The position numbers were made by a program, and so were the translations under genes. Of a stretch of 61,259 bases of DNA, positions 24,633 through 34,480 are shown one piece after another. Position 1 is the first letter of the stretch; the number at the start of each line of letters is the position of its first letter. The notes below the pieces were generated by a model, which saw nothing but the letters and a program-made list of their open reading frames with translations, was not told where the DNA came from and searched no databases. Origin of the DNA: Acidobacteriota bacterium (GTDB lineage: Bacteria; Acidobacteriota; Terriglobia; Acidiferrales; UBA7541); assembly GCA_013286465.1 (NCBI GenBank), contig JABDFR010000010.1, positions 1 to 61,259 of the forward strand, read 5' to 3'.

Positions 24633-27600
24633 ATGAGGCATGCGAATCGACTGGGGCGGGGTGTCTTTTTCCTCGTATTATTTTTTGCTGCCGGTGCGGC
24701 GGGTTTGCGGGCGCAGGATACGGCTTCCTTGCGCGGGACGATTACCGACCAGAGCGGCGGGGTGATTGTCGGCGCGAAAATCAAGCTTACCAATACGAGC
24801 ACGAATGTTTCCCGCAACGCGACTAGCGGAAATGATGGCGGCTATCTCTTCACTACTGTTCCCGTCGGGCCTTACTCGCTGACCGTTACGCATCCCAATT
24901 TTGAGACCACCATTCAGGCTGGGATCGTGCTGCAGCTCAATCAGAACGGGCGCGTGGACGTGTCGATGAAATTGGGGGAATCGTCGCAGACGGTGGAAGT
25001 GACGGCGGTGGTGGCGCAAGTGGATACCACCAGCGCGGTGCTCGGTAAAGTGGAAGATGAACGGGCGATTCGCGATTTGCCTTTGCTGGATCGCGATACT
25101 TTGCAGCTTGGATTGTTGCAGGCTGGCGTCTTTGCGCCTGATCCGGACGATACTTCGGGGAACCCTTTTTCGGTGAGCGGGCAGCGGTCCGAATCGCTGA
25201 CTTTTTTGCTGGATGGGGCGAATAACACCGACTTTCTTGGGAACAACATTGTAGTGAGCCCGAACCCTGACGCGGTGGAAGAATTCAAGATTATTACCAA
25301 CAATTACGACGCGGAATATGGGCGGACTTCCGGTGGAATTGTGAATCAGATTACCAAGTCGGGGACCAACCAGCTGCATGGCGATCTTTTTGAATTTATC
25401 CGCAACGATAAATTGAATGCGCGGGATTATTTCGCGGCGGACCGGTCGTCGTTCAAGCGCAACGTGTTTGGGGCTACTACTGGCGGGCCGATCAAGAAAG
25501 ACAAGACATTTTTCTTCCTGGCATATCAGGGGGCGCGGCGGCGCGAGGGAATGGTGCCGAGTCCCGTGGCGGTACTGGATCAGAATGAGCGCGGCGGGAA
25601 TTTCGGCGAGCTTTGCGGATCGTACGATGCAGGCGGAAATTGCACGGACCCGAACGGGACGCAGTTGGTCAATCCGGTTGCCGGCGGAAACATTCCGTTC
25701 AATAACCTGGCTACGGCCGGTTTGGTCAATCCGATCATGCAGACGTACATCAATAAATATCTGCCGCTGCCGAATATTGCCGGGACGAATAATTTTGAGG
25801 CGTCGCCGGTGGCGTCGATTAATGATGATCAGGGCGTGCTGCACGTGGATCACAACTTGACGGCGCACGATACGCTTTCGTTTGTTTATGTGATCGATGA
25901 TTCGCGCGATTTTTTCCCGGAAGAGGGTGGCACGATTTCGACGTCGATCGGGCCGCAGCCGGATGGTAGCGGCGGAAACGTGCCGGTGGGATCGGGCGGG
26001 ACGGACAAGAACCGCACGCAGATTGGATCGTTTACCTGGACGCATACATTTTCAGGCGGGAAATTGAACGAATTCCGGTTTGCGGCGAACCGCTATGCTT
26101 CGCTGCAGGCGGTGCCCTCGGATACGACGTCGCCTTCCTCGCTGGGATTTACGAACGTGGTTCCGGATGACCCGGCGGGAGTTGCGCCGCCGATTGTCTT
26201 CGCGCCGTCGTTTACGCTGGGACCTTCCGCGCAGGGCCCATCGAAATTGAAACGGGCGACTTTCGAATGGGAGGATAATTTCACTTGGACGCGTGGGCGG
26301 CACGAAATCAAATTTGGCGGGGACATCTCGCGCATCCGGCAGAATTACCACTACGATTTCTACAATAATGGGAGCTACGATTTCACGTTTGGCGATTTTA
26401 CTGGGAACGAATATGCGGATTTTGTGGGCGGTTTTTGGGACGAATACTTTCAGTTCTCGCAGGCGACTTATGGCATTCGCACTGGATCGTTTGCGGGATA
26501 TGTGCAGGACACCTGGAAGATCTTGCCGCGGCTGACGTTGAATTACGGATTGCGTTACGAGTACTACTTGCCGCAGCACGACATTCACAACAATATTCTG
26601 GGATTCTTCCCTGGCCAGCAATCGACTGTGTTTCCCGGGGCGCCTCCGGGAATTTTGTATCCGGGCGATCCGGGGACGCCGAATCGAGGTCTGGTTTATC
26701 CCGATTACAATAATTTTGCGCCGCGATTTGGATTTGCGTGGGACATGTTCGGGAACGCCAAGTTGGTGATGCGCGGCGGATTTGGGATGTTCTACGACAT
26801 TGAGGATGGTGCGCTGAATTTGCAATTCGGGGCGCAGCCGCCGTTTGGATTTGGCGCGAATAATTTCCCGAACGATTGGACTGGCGCTTCGGGCGATATC
26901 GTAGCCGATCCGTTCACGCCGCTCGGGTTGATTCAGCCGTTCCCGTTTCAATTTACCGGGCAATTTTTGGTGCCGGCGATCAGCTTTGCGTATACGACGT
27001 TTCCGCATTTCCGGACGCCTTATTCCGAGAACTTCAATTATGGATTTCAGTGGCAGGCTACGAAGGACACCATGGTGGAGGCGGTGTACGTCGGCAGCCT
27101 GGGGCGGAAACTTGTTAGCAGCGGGGAGATTAATTTTCCGCTGTTGACGGTGGAACAGCATCAACTGGCGACTTATGGGGAGGTCAATCCGGATTGCGCG
27201 CGTCCGCTGGCGGCTTGCACCGGCGGGTTTTTGAATCCGAATGATCCGAGCGATCCGAGCGGGTCGCCTACTGGAGCGACGCAACTGCTGACGAACTTCA
27301 GCAATGGAGTTTCCGACAGCGACCAATTTCAATTGACCGTGGATAAGCGGTTGAGCCACGGGCTGCAACTGCGCGCGGCTTATACTTTGGCGAAGACGAT
27401 TGACGTGACTTCGGGGTTCCGTTCGCGGTCGGGGGAATTTACCGATCCTTTCGATCACAATCTGGATCGGGCGGTGGCGGATTTTGATACGCCGCAGCGG
27501 CTGGTGCTGAGTTGGCTTTGGGAAGTTCCTTTCAACCAATTCGTACATAGCGATGGATTGTTGATGAAGATTGCCAAGGGTTGGCAGTTCAATGGGATTG

Positions 27601-28121
27601 CTTCGTTTCAGAGAGGCAATCCGCTTACTTTTTATTCGAATAGCAATGCCAGCCAGCAGAATCAGGATCCGGATTTGACGCGGACGCAAGTGTCGGGGCC
27701 GGTGTCTTATGCGAATCCGCGGGCGCCTTCGAATGCGTTTGCCGCCGATTGCAACGGGCAGAATACGCAGCCGGGGCCTTACTGGATTAATCCTGCGGCG
27801 ATGAGCTGCACGGTTTGCCCGACTACCGATCAAGATTGCATTTTGCCTGCGGACGCTGGTGGGATCCCGCTTTTTAGTTATGGGAATTTGGGGCGGAATT
27901 CTTTGCGCGGGCCTGGGATTAACAACTGGGATCTTTCGGTTACGAAGAAGACTTCGCTGGGTGAGGCCCGGTCTCTGGAGTTTCGGGCGGAGTTTTTTAA
28001 TGCCTTCAATCATACGCAGTTTTTGCGGGTGGATAATGCCGGCGGAAGCTCCACGTTCGGGCAGGTAATTTCCGATCGCGGCCCGCGGTTGATTCAATTC
28101 GGCCTGAAATTTTATTTCTAG
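24633..28121 (+). CDS. Large TonB-dependent outer-membrane receptor (Oar-like, acidobacterial type)
   Basis: The 1162-residue precursor has a signal peptide ('GVFFLVLFFAAGAAGLRAQ') and then a carboxypeptidase regulatory-like domain (about residues 25-110: 'TASLRGTITDQSGGVIVGAK', 'VPVGPYSLTVTHPNFET'). A plug follows ('FSVSGQRSESLTFLLDGANN', 'NNYDAEYGRTSGGIVNQITK'), then a long barrel ('LNARDYFAADRSSFKRNVFG', 'LTLNYGLRYEYY') ending in '..LIQFGLKFYF' with a terminal Phe. Such receptors are abundant in Acidobacteriota and probably import glycans or their products; the ligand is unknown. GGAGG lies six bases before the ATG, and a consensus promoter lies 130 bp upstream. No TonB/ExbBD genes are nearby. 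Confidence 0.93.
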   Translation: MRHANRLGRGVFFLVLFFAAGAAGLRAQDTASLRGTITDQSGGVIVGAKIKLTNTSTNVSRNATSGNDGGYLFTTVPVGPYSLTVTHPNFETTIQAGIVLQLNQNGRVDVSMKLGESSQTVEVTAVVAQVDTTSAVLGKVEDERAIRDLPLLDRDTLQLGLLQAGVFAPDPDDTSGNPFSVSGQRSESLTFLLDGANNTDFLGNNIVVSPNPDAVEEFKIITNNYDAEYGRTSGGIVNQITKSGTNQLHGDLFEFIRNDKLNARDYFAADRSSFKRNVFGATTGGPIKKDKTFFFLAYQGARRREGMVPSPVAVLDQNERGGNFGELCGSYDAGGNCTDPNGTQLVNPVAGGNIPFNNLATAGLVNPIMQTYINKYLPLPNIAGTNNFEASPVASINDDQGVLHVDHNLTAHDTLSFVYVIDDSRDFFPEEGGTISTSIGPQPDGSGGNVPVGSGGTDKNRTQIGSFTWTHTFSGGKLNEFRFAANRYASLQAVPSDTTSPSSLGFTNVVPDDPAGVAPPIVFAPSFTLGPSAQGPSKLKRATFEWEDNFTWTRGRHEIKFGGDISRIRQNYHYDFYNNGSYDFTFGDFTGNEYADFVGGFWDEYFQFSQATYGIRTGSFAGYVQDTWKILPRLTLNYGLRYEYYLPQHDIHNNILGFFPGQQSTVFPGAPPGILYPGDPGTPNRGLVYPDYNNFAPRFGFAWDMFGNAKLVMRGGFGMFYDIEDGALNLQFGAQPPFGFGANNFPNDWTGASGDIVADPFTPLGLIQPFPFQFTGQFLVPAISFAYTTFPHFRTPYSENFNYGFQWQATKDTMVEAVYVGSLGRKLVSSGEINFPLLTVEQHQLATYGEVNPDCARPLAACTGGFLNPNDPSDPSGSPTGATQLLTNFSNGVSDSDQFQLTVDKRLSHGLQLRAAYTLAKTIDVTSGFRSRSGEFTDPFDHNLDRAVADFDTPQRLVLSWLWEVPFNQFVHSDGLLMKIAKGWQFNGIASFQRGNPLTFYSNSNASQQNQDPDLTRTQVSGPVSYANPRAPSNAFAADCNGQNTQPGPYWINPAAMSCTVCPTTDQDCILPADAGGIPLFSYGNLGRNSLRGPGINNWDLSVTKKTSLGEARSLEFRAEFFNAFNHTQFLRVDNAGGSSTFGQVISDRGPRLIQFGLKFYF

Positions 28122-28143
28122 GCGCGAAGTGCCGGCGCATCCC

Positions 28144-28342
28144 GTAGCGCTGGCGTCCTGCCGGCTCTTACGAGCTATTGTCGAGCCGCGGGCACCGATT
28201 ATCGACGGCCTACATAACTAACCTACTCCCGCAATCTCGCGGAAATTCGCAGGCGGTGGCCCTTTTTTACATTTCGCGCCGCCGGCGAATTTTCTCTTTT
28301 CGTACTTTTTCTTCGTAAGAGCCGGCGGGACGCCAGCGCTAC
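28144..28342. repeat. Inverted REP pair, family A copy 4
   Basis: Arms lie at 28144-28175 (GTAG outward) and 28313-28342 (CTAC outward), 137 bp apart. They fill most of the gap between the receptor stop (28121) and rel. Both arms share the shorter TCC/GGA spacer in place of the extra C/G seen in copy 1. Confidence 0.75.
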
Positions 28343-28438
28343 GGGGGGCTCGCCGCGGTGCTGGGCTATTGCCTTGTTGGTGGTTCGCTGCTTTGGTGTG
28401 CTTGAGGCGCGCTACAATGGATGTGGGCTCTTATTGCT

Positions 28439-30643
28439 ATGAGTGCTTCTGGGAAACCGATTGTTTCGGCGGCGGCGCGGCGGGCGCTGGATTTGCGCTT
28501 TGTCGAGCTGATGGACAAGATGCGCCGGAACCGGGCTGGCGATGATACGGAAGTGCTGCGCCGGGCTTATGATTTTGCGGCGGAACGGCATTCGGACCAA
28601 TCGCGGGCGTCTGGCGATCCTTACCTTTCACATCCTCTTGAAGTAGCGCACATCCTTGCGGACATGAAATTTGATTCGACCACGCTTTGCGCGGCGCTTT
28701 TGCATGACGTGGTGGAAGATACGAAAGTACCGCTGGAGCGGATTGCCGAGCAATTTGGGACTGAGGTGGCGCGGCTGGTTGAGGGGACCACGAAAATCAG
28801 CCGGTTGGATTTGCTGGCGCCTGAGGCGCGGCAGGCTGAGAACGTGCGCAAGATGCTGCTGGCGATGGTCAATGATGTGCGCGTGATCATGATCAAGCTG
28901 GCCGACCGGCTGCACAACATGCGTACGCTGCAATATCTTTCTACCGAGCGGCAGCAGCGCATTGCGCAGGAGACGCTTGAGATTTATGCGCCGGTGGCGA
29001 ACCGGTTGGGGATGGGGTTGATTCGCGGGGAGCTGGAGGATTTGGCGTTCAGCTATTTGGAGCCGGCTTCGTATATCGAGCTGCAGAAGAAAGTGGCGTC
29101 GAAGCAGAAAGTTCACGATAAGTTTTTGACCGAGGTACAAGGCTCGATTCGCGAGCAGTTGGTGGCCAACGGAATTCCCGCGGAAGTGCAGGGCCGCATG
29201 AAGCGGCTTTATTCGCTGCATATCAAAATTGAAAAGCAGCAGCGGCCGCTGGATCAGGTCTACGACTTGCTGGCGGTGCGGGTGATTACCGACAACGTGC
29301 GGAATTGCTATGCGGCGCTGGGAGTGATTCATCAGATTTGGAGGCCGGTGCCTGGACGATTTAAGGATTACATCGCGATGCCGCGGCCCAACTTGTATCA
29401 GTCGCTGCATACGACCGTGATTCATGCGGGGCAGGCTTTTGAGGTGCAAATTCGCACGCAGGAAATGCACCGGATTGCGGATCAGGGCGTGGCGGCGCAC
29501 TGGAAATATAAGGATGGGCGCGACGGCACGACGGCAGACGATCAGCGCACGACCTGGATGAGGCAATTGATCGAGTGGGTGCAGGAAATGGAGGAGCCCA
29601 GCGATTTTCTTTCTACGCTCAAGGTGGATTTGTATCCGGAAGAGGTTTACACGTTTACGCCGAAGGGGCGGGTGATTGTGTTGCCGCGCGGCGCGACGGC
29701 GGTGGATTTTGCTTACGCGGTGCATACGGAAGTGGGCCATCAGTGCATCGGGGCTAAGGCTAACGGGCAGATTATTCCGCTGCGGCACCACATTGCGAAT
29801 GGCGACGTGGTGGAGATCATGACGCAGAAGGGGCACGCGCCTAGCCGGGATTGGCTGGCGTTTGTAGAGACTTCGCGGGCGCGCAGCAAGATCAAGCACT
29901 GGATTAATTTGCATGAGCGCGAAGAGGCTACCGAAGTGGGACGGCGGCTGTTTGAGCGCGAGGCGCGGCAGGCGGGGATTTCGCTGAAGCAGATTAGCGA
30001 CGAGGCCTTGACGAAAGTGGCGGCGGAGTATGGCTGCGGGCGCGTTGAGGATCTTTATGCGGAATTAGGTTATGGGAAGTGGTCGGCGCGGCAGGTTTTG
30101 ACTAAGGCGACCGGGCAATCGCCTGCGGAACAGCAGCCGGAGCAGAAACCGCAGCCTAAGTTGGTCTCGACGTTCAAGCGCATGTTGGGGATGAACGACA
30201 GCGCGATTGTCGTGCGCGGGCATGATGATTTGATGGTGTACCGGTCGAAATGCTGCAATCCGATTCCTGGTGATGACATTGTTGGGTACGTCACGCGCGG
30301 GCGCGGGATTGCCGTGCATAGCAATGCTTGCCCGAATGTGCAGAAGCTGCTTTACGAAGCCGAGCGGCGAATTCCGGTCGAGTGGGGCAGCGCGACCGAT
30401 GCGATGTTCTCCGTGCGGTTGCGCATTCGCACCGAAGACCGCCCGGGGATGCTCGCCGATATCACCACGGTGATCAGCGACGCTGGCGCGAACATTCGAA
30501 CTTTCGAGAGCGGGGGCGAGGATTTGCACGCGCGCGTGGAAGTGGCGCTGGATATTCACGACCGCAAGCAACTCGAGCGGATTCTGACGAATATCAAAAA
30601 GATTCCGGGAATTTTTGGGATCGAGCGGTTGTACAACATTTGA
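28439..30643 (+). CDS. Bifunctional (p)ppGpp synthetase/hydrolase, RelA/SpoT family
   Basis: The protein of about 734 residues makes and degrades the stringent-response alarmone. An N-terminal HD hydrolase domain is intact ('HPLEVAHILADMKFDSTTLC', 'ALLHDVVEDT'). The synthetase domain carries 'GRMKRLYSLHIKI', 'VYDLLAVRVITDNVRNCYAA' and 'PVPGRFKDYIAMPRPNLYQS'. TGS ('VYTFTPKGRVIVLPRGATAV'), a Cys-containing linker ('SKCCNPIPGDDIVGY') and a C-terminal ACT domain ('EDRPGMLADITTVISDAGAN') follow. ATG at 28439 and ATG at 28421 are both possible; neither has a ribosome site. TACAAT at 28413-28418 may be a -10 box giving a near-leaderless transcript. Confidence 0.95.
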   Translation: MSASGKPIVSAAARRALDLRFVELMDKMRRNRAGDDTEVLRRAYDFAAERHSDQSRASGDPYLSHPLEVAHILADMKFDSTTLCAALLHDVVEDTKVPLERIAEQFGTEVARLVEGTTKISRLDLLAPEARQAENVRKMLLAMVNDVRVIMIKLADRLHNMRTLQYLSTERQQRIAQETLEIYAPVANRLGMGLIRGELEDLAFSYLEPASYIELQKKVASKQKVHDKFLTEVQGSIREQLVANGIPAEVQGRMKRLYSLHIKIEKQQRPLDQVYDLLAVRVITDNVRNCYAALGVIHQIWRPVPGRFKDYIAMPRPNLYQSLHTTVIHAGQAFEVQIRTQEMHRIADQGVAAHWKYKDGRDGTTADDQRTTWMRQLIEWVQEMEEPSDFLSTLKVDLYPEEVYTFTPKGRVIVLPRGATAVDFAYAVHTEVGHQCIGAKANGQIIPLRHHIANGDVVEIMTQKGHAPSRDWLAFVETSRARSKIKHWINLHEREEATEVGRRLFEREARQAGISLKQISDEALTKVAAEYGCGRVEDLYAELGYGKWSARQVLTKATGQSPAEQQPEQKPQPKLVSTFKRMLGMNDSAIVVRGHDDLMVYRSKCCNPIPGDDIVGYVTRGRGIAVHSNACPNVQKLLYEAERRIPVEWGSATDAMFSVRLRIRTEDRPGMLADITTVISDAGANIRTFESGGEDLHARVEVALDIHDRKQLERILTNIKKIPGIFGIERLYNI

Positions 30644-30691
30644 TTTGGCAGTAGCTGCGAATTATTTTCCGACTGAGAGTGCCACCTGAGC

Positions 30692-31372
30692 TTGGGACAG
30701 ATTTGTAAAACTGCTCTCCCCTTTCGAATCGCGCCTCTGGCGTTCGCTTCTACAATTATTTTTGTGCTCGGTTTTTCTATCGGCTGCCAAAAGGTGCAGT
30801 ACGTGGACAGCAAGCCGCTCGATCAGGCGGGCATGGAATTTTCATCGGTGCAGGCGTTGAAGGCCATGAACCCCACGGATGCGGAAATCGCGCAAGTGGC
30901 GAAAGCCAAAAAGGGCGGGCTGAGCGACAAAACTTGCATCGAATTGCTGCGAATTTCGCGGGAGCCGGGGCAAACTACGGAATTTGCCGATCCGGCGGAT
31001 GGACTGGCGCAAGTGGGCATGACGGAAAGCGAAATTCTGGAATTGGCGCGCATGAAGCAGTTGGGAATCGGCGTCGGCGAACTGCAGGCCATGCGCTTGA
31101 CCGGGCTTTCGGATTCGGTGGTGATGGAAGTGGCGCGGCGGCGCGCGGCGGGCAAGCAGGCGCTTTCTGGAGTGTCGTTGGCGCGATTGAAAGATACCGG
31201 GTTGAGCGAGCCCGCGCTTTTTGAAATGGTGCGGCGCGGAATTCGCGACAGTGAAGTGCCGGGAATTGTGGCCTTGCTGCGCGCGCGGGCGAGTGAAAGC
31301 GACGTCTTGCGGCGTTATGCGCCGGAGGATGTTACGCCGCCGGGGGCGGTTAGTCCGGCGCCTTCGCAATAG
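30692..31372 (+). CDS. Putative lipoprotein of unknown function, helical repeats
   Basis: No known family is recognised. The N-terminus has a hydrophobic stretch ('LAFASTIIFVLGFSIGC') ending in a lipobox-like Cys. The remaining 190 residues are almost wholly helical and contain repeated units of similar form, such as 'LKAMNPTDAEIAQVAKAKKG', 'LAQVGMTESEILELARMKQL' and 'LTGLSDSVVMEVARRRAAG', each with a [ST]-x-[ASE]-x(3)-[ILM] helix start. They may stack like a solenoid. The start at 30692 is TTG, without a clear ribosome site. It follows rel by 48 bp; a functional link is not evident. Confidence 0.6.
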   Translation: MGQICKTALPFRIAPLAFASTIIFVLGFSIGCQKVQYVDSKPLDQAGMEFSSVQALKAMNPTDAEIAQVAKAKKGGLSDKTCIELLRISREPGQTTEFADPADGLAQVGMTESEILELARMKQLGIGVGELQAMRLTGLSDSVVMEVARRRAAGKQALSGVSLARLKDTGLSEPALFEMVRRGIRDSEVPGIVALLRARASESDVLRRYAPEDVTPPGAVSPAPSQ

Positions 31373-31664
31373 ATTCCGTCGCGGGGGAGTTCGATAGCCG
31401 AAAGGCGACGGCAAAAGCGACGGCGCCGGAAATTTCAGATTTGAGATTTCAGATAGCGGCAAATGCGAACGCCGGAGTGTTCTTGCGCGGCTGCAAAGAG
31501 ATCGATGAAAGACAGGATGGCGATGAGAGTCAAGAAAAGAGGCACTACAGAGGCTGCCCGGGTCGCATCGGACTTTGCTGCGGGCCATTTTGACCTGTTG
31601 GTGGGGTCTCGCTTGAATCGACTCGATTTTTATTGGCGCGTAGAGTGTTGCGAGGAGGATTGGG

Positions 31665-32042
31665 ATGCGAGAGATTGTGGCTACCGAGCATGGGCCTAAG
31701 GCGATTGGGCCTTATTCGCAGGCGATTAAGGCGAATGGATTTGTTTTTACTGCGGGGCAGGTGGCGCTCGATCCGGCTACTGGGGTGATTGTGGGGAGCG
31801 AGATCAAGGCGCAGACGGAACGCGTGCTCGAAAATTTGAAAGGGATTGTGGAGGCGGCGGGATCTTCGTTGCATAAGGCGGTGAAGACTACCGTGTATTT
31901 GAAGAGCATGGATGATTTTGCGGCGATGAATGAGGTTTATGCGCGGTATTTTCCTTCTGCGCCGCCCGGGCGCACGACGGTGGAAGTGGCGCGTCTGCCA
32001 AAAGATGCGCTGGTGGAGATTGACGTGGTCGCGCTGCTGTAG
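31665..32042 (+). CDS. ridA: RidA-family enamine/imine deaminase
   Basis: The 125-residue protein spans the whole YjgF/RidA fold. '[20 protein letters not shown]' and 'AGQVALDP' are diagnostic, and the catalytic Arg is in '[20 protein letters not shown]'. It hydrolyses reactive enamines released by PLP enzymes such as threonine dehydratase. GAGGAGG lies just upstream of the ATG. The next gene, a sigma factor, starts about ten bases after its stop. Confidence 0.93.
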   Translation: MREIVATEHGPKAIGPYSQAIKANGFVFTAGQVALDPATGVIVGSEIKAQTERVLENLKGIVEAAGSSLHKAVKTTVYLKSMDDFAAMNEVYARYFPSAPPGRTTVEVARLPKDALVEIDVVALL

Positions 32043-32050
32043 TTGCCTGG

Positions 32051-32839
32051 TTGCTGCGCGTGGCGGATGAGGATTCCAATTTTGGCGGTGCAGGAGGCGG
32101 CCGCTTTCCGCTTACGCGCTGGTCTGCGGTGTTGGCCGCGCGCGGTGATGATCCTGCGGAACGCGCGCGGGGGCTGGATCTGCTGGTTCGTGCCTACTGG
32201 AAGCCGGTTTACAAATACATTCGCATACGCTGGAACAAGCCTCGCGAAGACGCGCAGGATTTGACGCAGGAATTTTTTGCGCGGGCGATCGAGAAGGGGT
32301 TTTTCGATCGTTTTGATCCGGCGAAGGCGCGTTTGCGGACTTTTGTGCGCGTTTGCGTGGATGGCATGGCGGCGAATGAGGCGAAAGCTGCGGGGCGATT
32401 GAAGCGCGGCGGGGATGCCGTGCTTCTTTCGCTGGATTTTGATGCTGCGGAGACGGAATTGGGGCGTGGAGGGCCGGCCGCAGTGCGCGAAATTGCTTCG
32501 ACGGATTCGATGGAGGAATTTTTCGAGAAGGAATGGGTGAGAAGTTTGTTTTCGCTCGCCGTGGATACGATGCGGAAGGAATGCGAGCAGCGCGGCAAGC
32601 AGATTCATTTCCGGCTGTTTGAGATTTACGATCTGGAGGACCGCGATGCGGTGGGGCGCGCGAGCTATGAGGATTTGGCGCGCGAGTTTGGCATCGCGGT
32701 GACTGACGTCACCAATTATCTTTCGTTTGCGCGACGCGAGTTCCGGCGGATTGCGCTTGAGAAACTGCGGGAGATGTGCGCGAGCGAGGATGAATTTCGG
32801 CGCGAGGCTCGCGCGATTTTCGGGATTGATCCGGCATGA
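32051..32839 (+). CDS. ECF-type sigma factor paired with a Ser/Thr kinase
   Basis: The protein of up to 262 residues has sigma region 2 ('GLDLLVRAYWKPVYKYIRIR', 'DAQDLTQEFFARAIEKGFF') and a region 4 helix-turn-helix ('ASYEDLAREFGIAVTDVTNY'). Region 2 to region 4 spacing is longer than usual, and a Lys/Arg-rich C-terminal extension is present. The start is unclear (TTG 32051 or GTG 32060). Its stop overlaps the kinase ATG (ATGA). In Acidobacteriota and Planctomycetota some ECF groups are controlled by a partner kinase rather than an anti-sigma factor; this pair fits that pattern. Confidence 0.82.
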   Translation: MLRVADEDSNFGGAGGGRFPLTRWSAVLAARGDDPAERARGLDLLVRAYWKPVYKYIRIRWNKPREDAQDLTQEFFARAIEKGFFDRFDPAKARLRTFVRVCVDGMAANEAKAAGRLKRGGDAVLLSLDFDAAETELGRGGPAAVREIASTDSMEEFFEKEWVRSLFSLAVDTMRKECEQRGKQIHFRLFEIYDLEDRDAVGRASYEDLAREFGIAVTDVTNYLSFARREFRRIALEKLREMCASEDEFRREARAIFGIDPA

Positions 32840-33840
32840 GCTGGCTTTCGGATGATGCGGTGGCGCGATTGCGCGATGCGGCGGCGGAGCTGGATTTATC
32901 GGGCACGCCGTATCGATTTGTGGGCGCGTTGGGACGCGGCGGAATGGGTGCGGTTTTCTTGGTGGAAGATCCGCGGCTTGGGCGCCGCGTGGCCATGAAG
33001 GTGCTGGATTTGCCGGATCGCGCGGGAGACCTGGAGGCTCGATTGCTGCGCGAGGCGCGCGTGCTGGCGCAGATCGAGCATCCGGGAATTGTGCCGGTGC
33101 ATGAGGTGGGCGCGCTTGCCGATGGTCGCGTTTTTTACACCATGAAATATGTGGAGGGGCGGCGGCTCGATGAATGGGCCGCTACTTCGGCATCACTTGC
33201 GGAGCGATTGAGACTCTTTGAAAAAATTTGCGAGCCGGTGGCGTTTGCACATTCGCGCGGCGTGTTGCATCGGGATTTGAAGCCGCCGAATGTGATGGTG
33301 GGGCCGTTCGGCGAAGTGCTGGTGATGGATTGGGGCGTGGCGAAGATTGTTGGCGGCGCTGTCACGGAATCCGTATCGGCTCGAGACGCCGGCGTCGCGT
33401 CTGCGATCGCAGCATCCGATTCGAAATCTTCGGTTCCGGCTGCGGACACGGCGCATGGGTCGGTGCTTGGCACGCCGGGATTTATGGCGCCGGAGCAGGC
33501 GCGCGGCGAAGTGGGGCTGCTTGATTCGCGGGCGGACATTTATTCTCTTGGGGCGATTTTGAAATTTCTTGCGGCGCTTGCGGGCGGCGGGAAAATTCCG
33601 CGGCGGCTGGCGGCGATCATCGGCAAGGCGATGGCGGAGGAACCGCAGGCCCGGTATGCTTCGGCGCAAGCGTTGGCTTATGACGTGGAAGGTTATCTGG
33701 ATGGGCTGCCGGTTAGCGCGTACGCCGAGGGAATTTTTGAGCGGGCGGTGCGGGTGGCTTCGCGGAATCGCGTGGCGGTGGTTTTGGTGCTGGCGTACCT
33801 GGCCATGCGAATTATTTTGATTTTTTGGCGGCCGCGCTAA
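32836..33840 (+). CDS. Membrane Ser/Thr protein kinase (Hanks type)
   Basis: The 334-residue kinase has a Gly-rich loop 'GRGGMGAVFLVEDP', the VAMK lysine, the catalytic loop HRDLKPPNVMV, and DWG in place of DFG as in many PknB-like kinases. GTPGFMAPEQ marks the activation segment end. A single membrane helix ('VAVVLVLAYLAMRIILIFW') closes the protein, with no extracytoplasmic sensor. It overlaps the sigma factor gene and probably phosphorylates that factor; the target is inferred from position. Confidence 0.88.
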   Translation: MSWLSDDAVARLRDAAAELDLSGTPYRFVGALGRGGMGAVFLVEDPRLGRRVAMKVLDLPDRAGDLEARLLREARVLAQIEHPGIVPVHEVGALADGRVFYTMKYVEGRRLDEWAATSASLAERLRLFEKICEPVAFAHSRGVLHRDLKPPNVMVGPFGEVLVMDWGVAKIVGGAVTESVSARDAGVASAIAASDSKSSVPAADTAHGSVLGTPGFMAPEQARGEVGLLDSRADIYSLGAILKFLAALAGGGKIPRRLAAIIGKAMAEEPQARYASAQALAYDVEGYLDGLPVSAYAEGIFERAVRVASRNRVAVVLVLAYLAMRIILIFWRPR

Positions 33841-33918
33841 AGGAATTCGATTGGGCGTTGGATAGAAGATTAGAGGCGGGTTGGTCGTCTCTTTCGGCCG
33901 GTGGCCTCGGAGGATTTC

Positions 33919-34278
33919 ATGAATAAAGTCGTGTTTGGGTTGGTTTTGGGCGGGTTGCTGGGGATTTTTGACGGGTTGACGTCGTATTTCACGCCGGCGG
34001 TGCGGGCGCAACTGCTAGGAATTGTGATTGGATCGACTGTGAAAGGGATTATTGCCGGCGTGTTGATTGGCTGGTTCGCGCGCAAGGTGAATTCGCTGGC
34101 GGCGGGGATTGCGTTTGGGCTTGGCGTGGGGTTGTTGCTCGCGTTTGCGGTGGCGCGCATGCAGCCTGGGCCGGATCATTATTATTTTCAGATTATGTTG
34201 CCTGGTGGGATTGTTGGGTTGATCGTCGGTTATGCGACGCAGAAGTATCAGGCGGCTTCTTCGCCTGCGCGGGCCTGA
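33919..34278 (+). CDS. Small integral membrane protein, unknown
   Basis: The 119-residue protein has four predicted membrane segments: 'VVFGLVLGGLLGIFDGLTSY', 'LLGIVIGSTVKGIIAGVLIG', 'AAGIAFGLGVGLLLAFAVAR' and 'IMLPGGIVGLIVGYATQKY'. Many small residues in the helices suggest tight packing. The ATG at 33919 has GGAGG six bases upstream and is preferred to the GTG at 33901. No family was recognised. Confidence 0.65.
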   Translation: MNKVVFGLVLGGLLGIFDGLTSYFTPAVRAQLLGIVIGSTVKGIIAGVLIGWFARKVNSLAAGIAFGLGVGLLLAFAVARMQPGPDHYYFQIMLPGGIVGLIVGYATQKYQAASSPARA

Positions 34279-34407
34279 GTCGAAACTCCGGAATGCGTGA
34301 TGCGTGATTGTGGCGCACGTGTGCTTGGGCAGGGCGCGGCGGGCGGCGCCGCTTCGACGATGTATGCGGGAACGCGTCAATTGCTGGGTGTGGCTTGATT
34401 GTGCACG

Positions 34408-34437
34408 AAGAGGCCCGGCATAAAGCGCGGGCCCTAC
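34408..34437 (-). repeat. Single REP, family B
   Basis: This has the same arm sequence as at 24298, ending in CTAC at 34434-34437. No partner arm is nearby. It lies 43 bp before the VOC gene. Confidence 0.75.
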
Positions 34438-34480
34438 GAAGAGATTCGTTCGTTGAGCGAACACTAAAGGAGAAAATTCT

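Noticed and set aside
24678-28097. Two long minus-strand open frames opposite the TonB receptor gene
   Set aside because: Both translate to Arg-rich sequence without domains; the plus-strand receptor is unmistakable from end to end.
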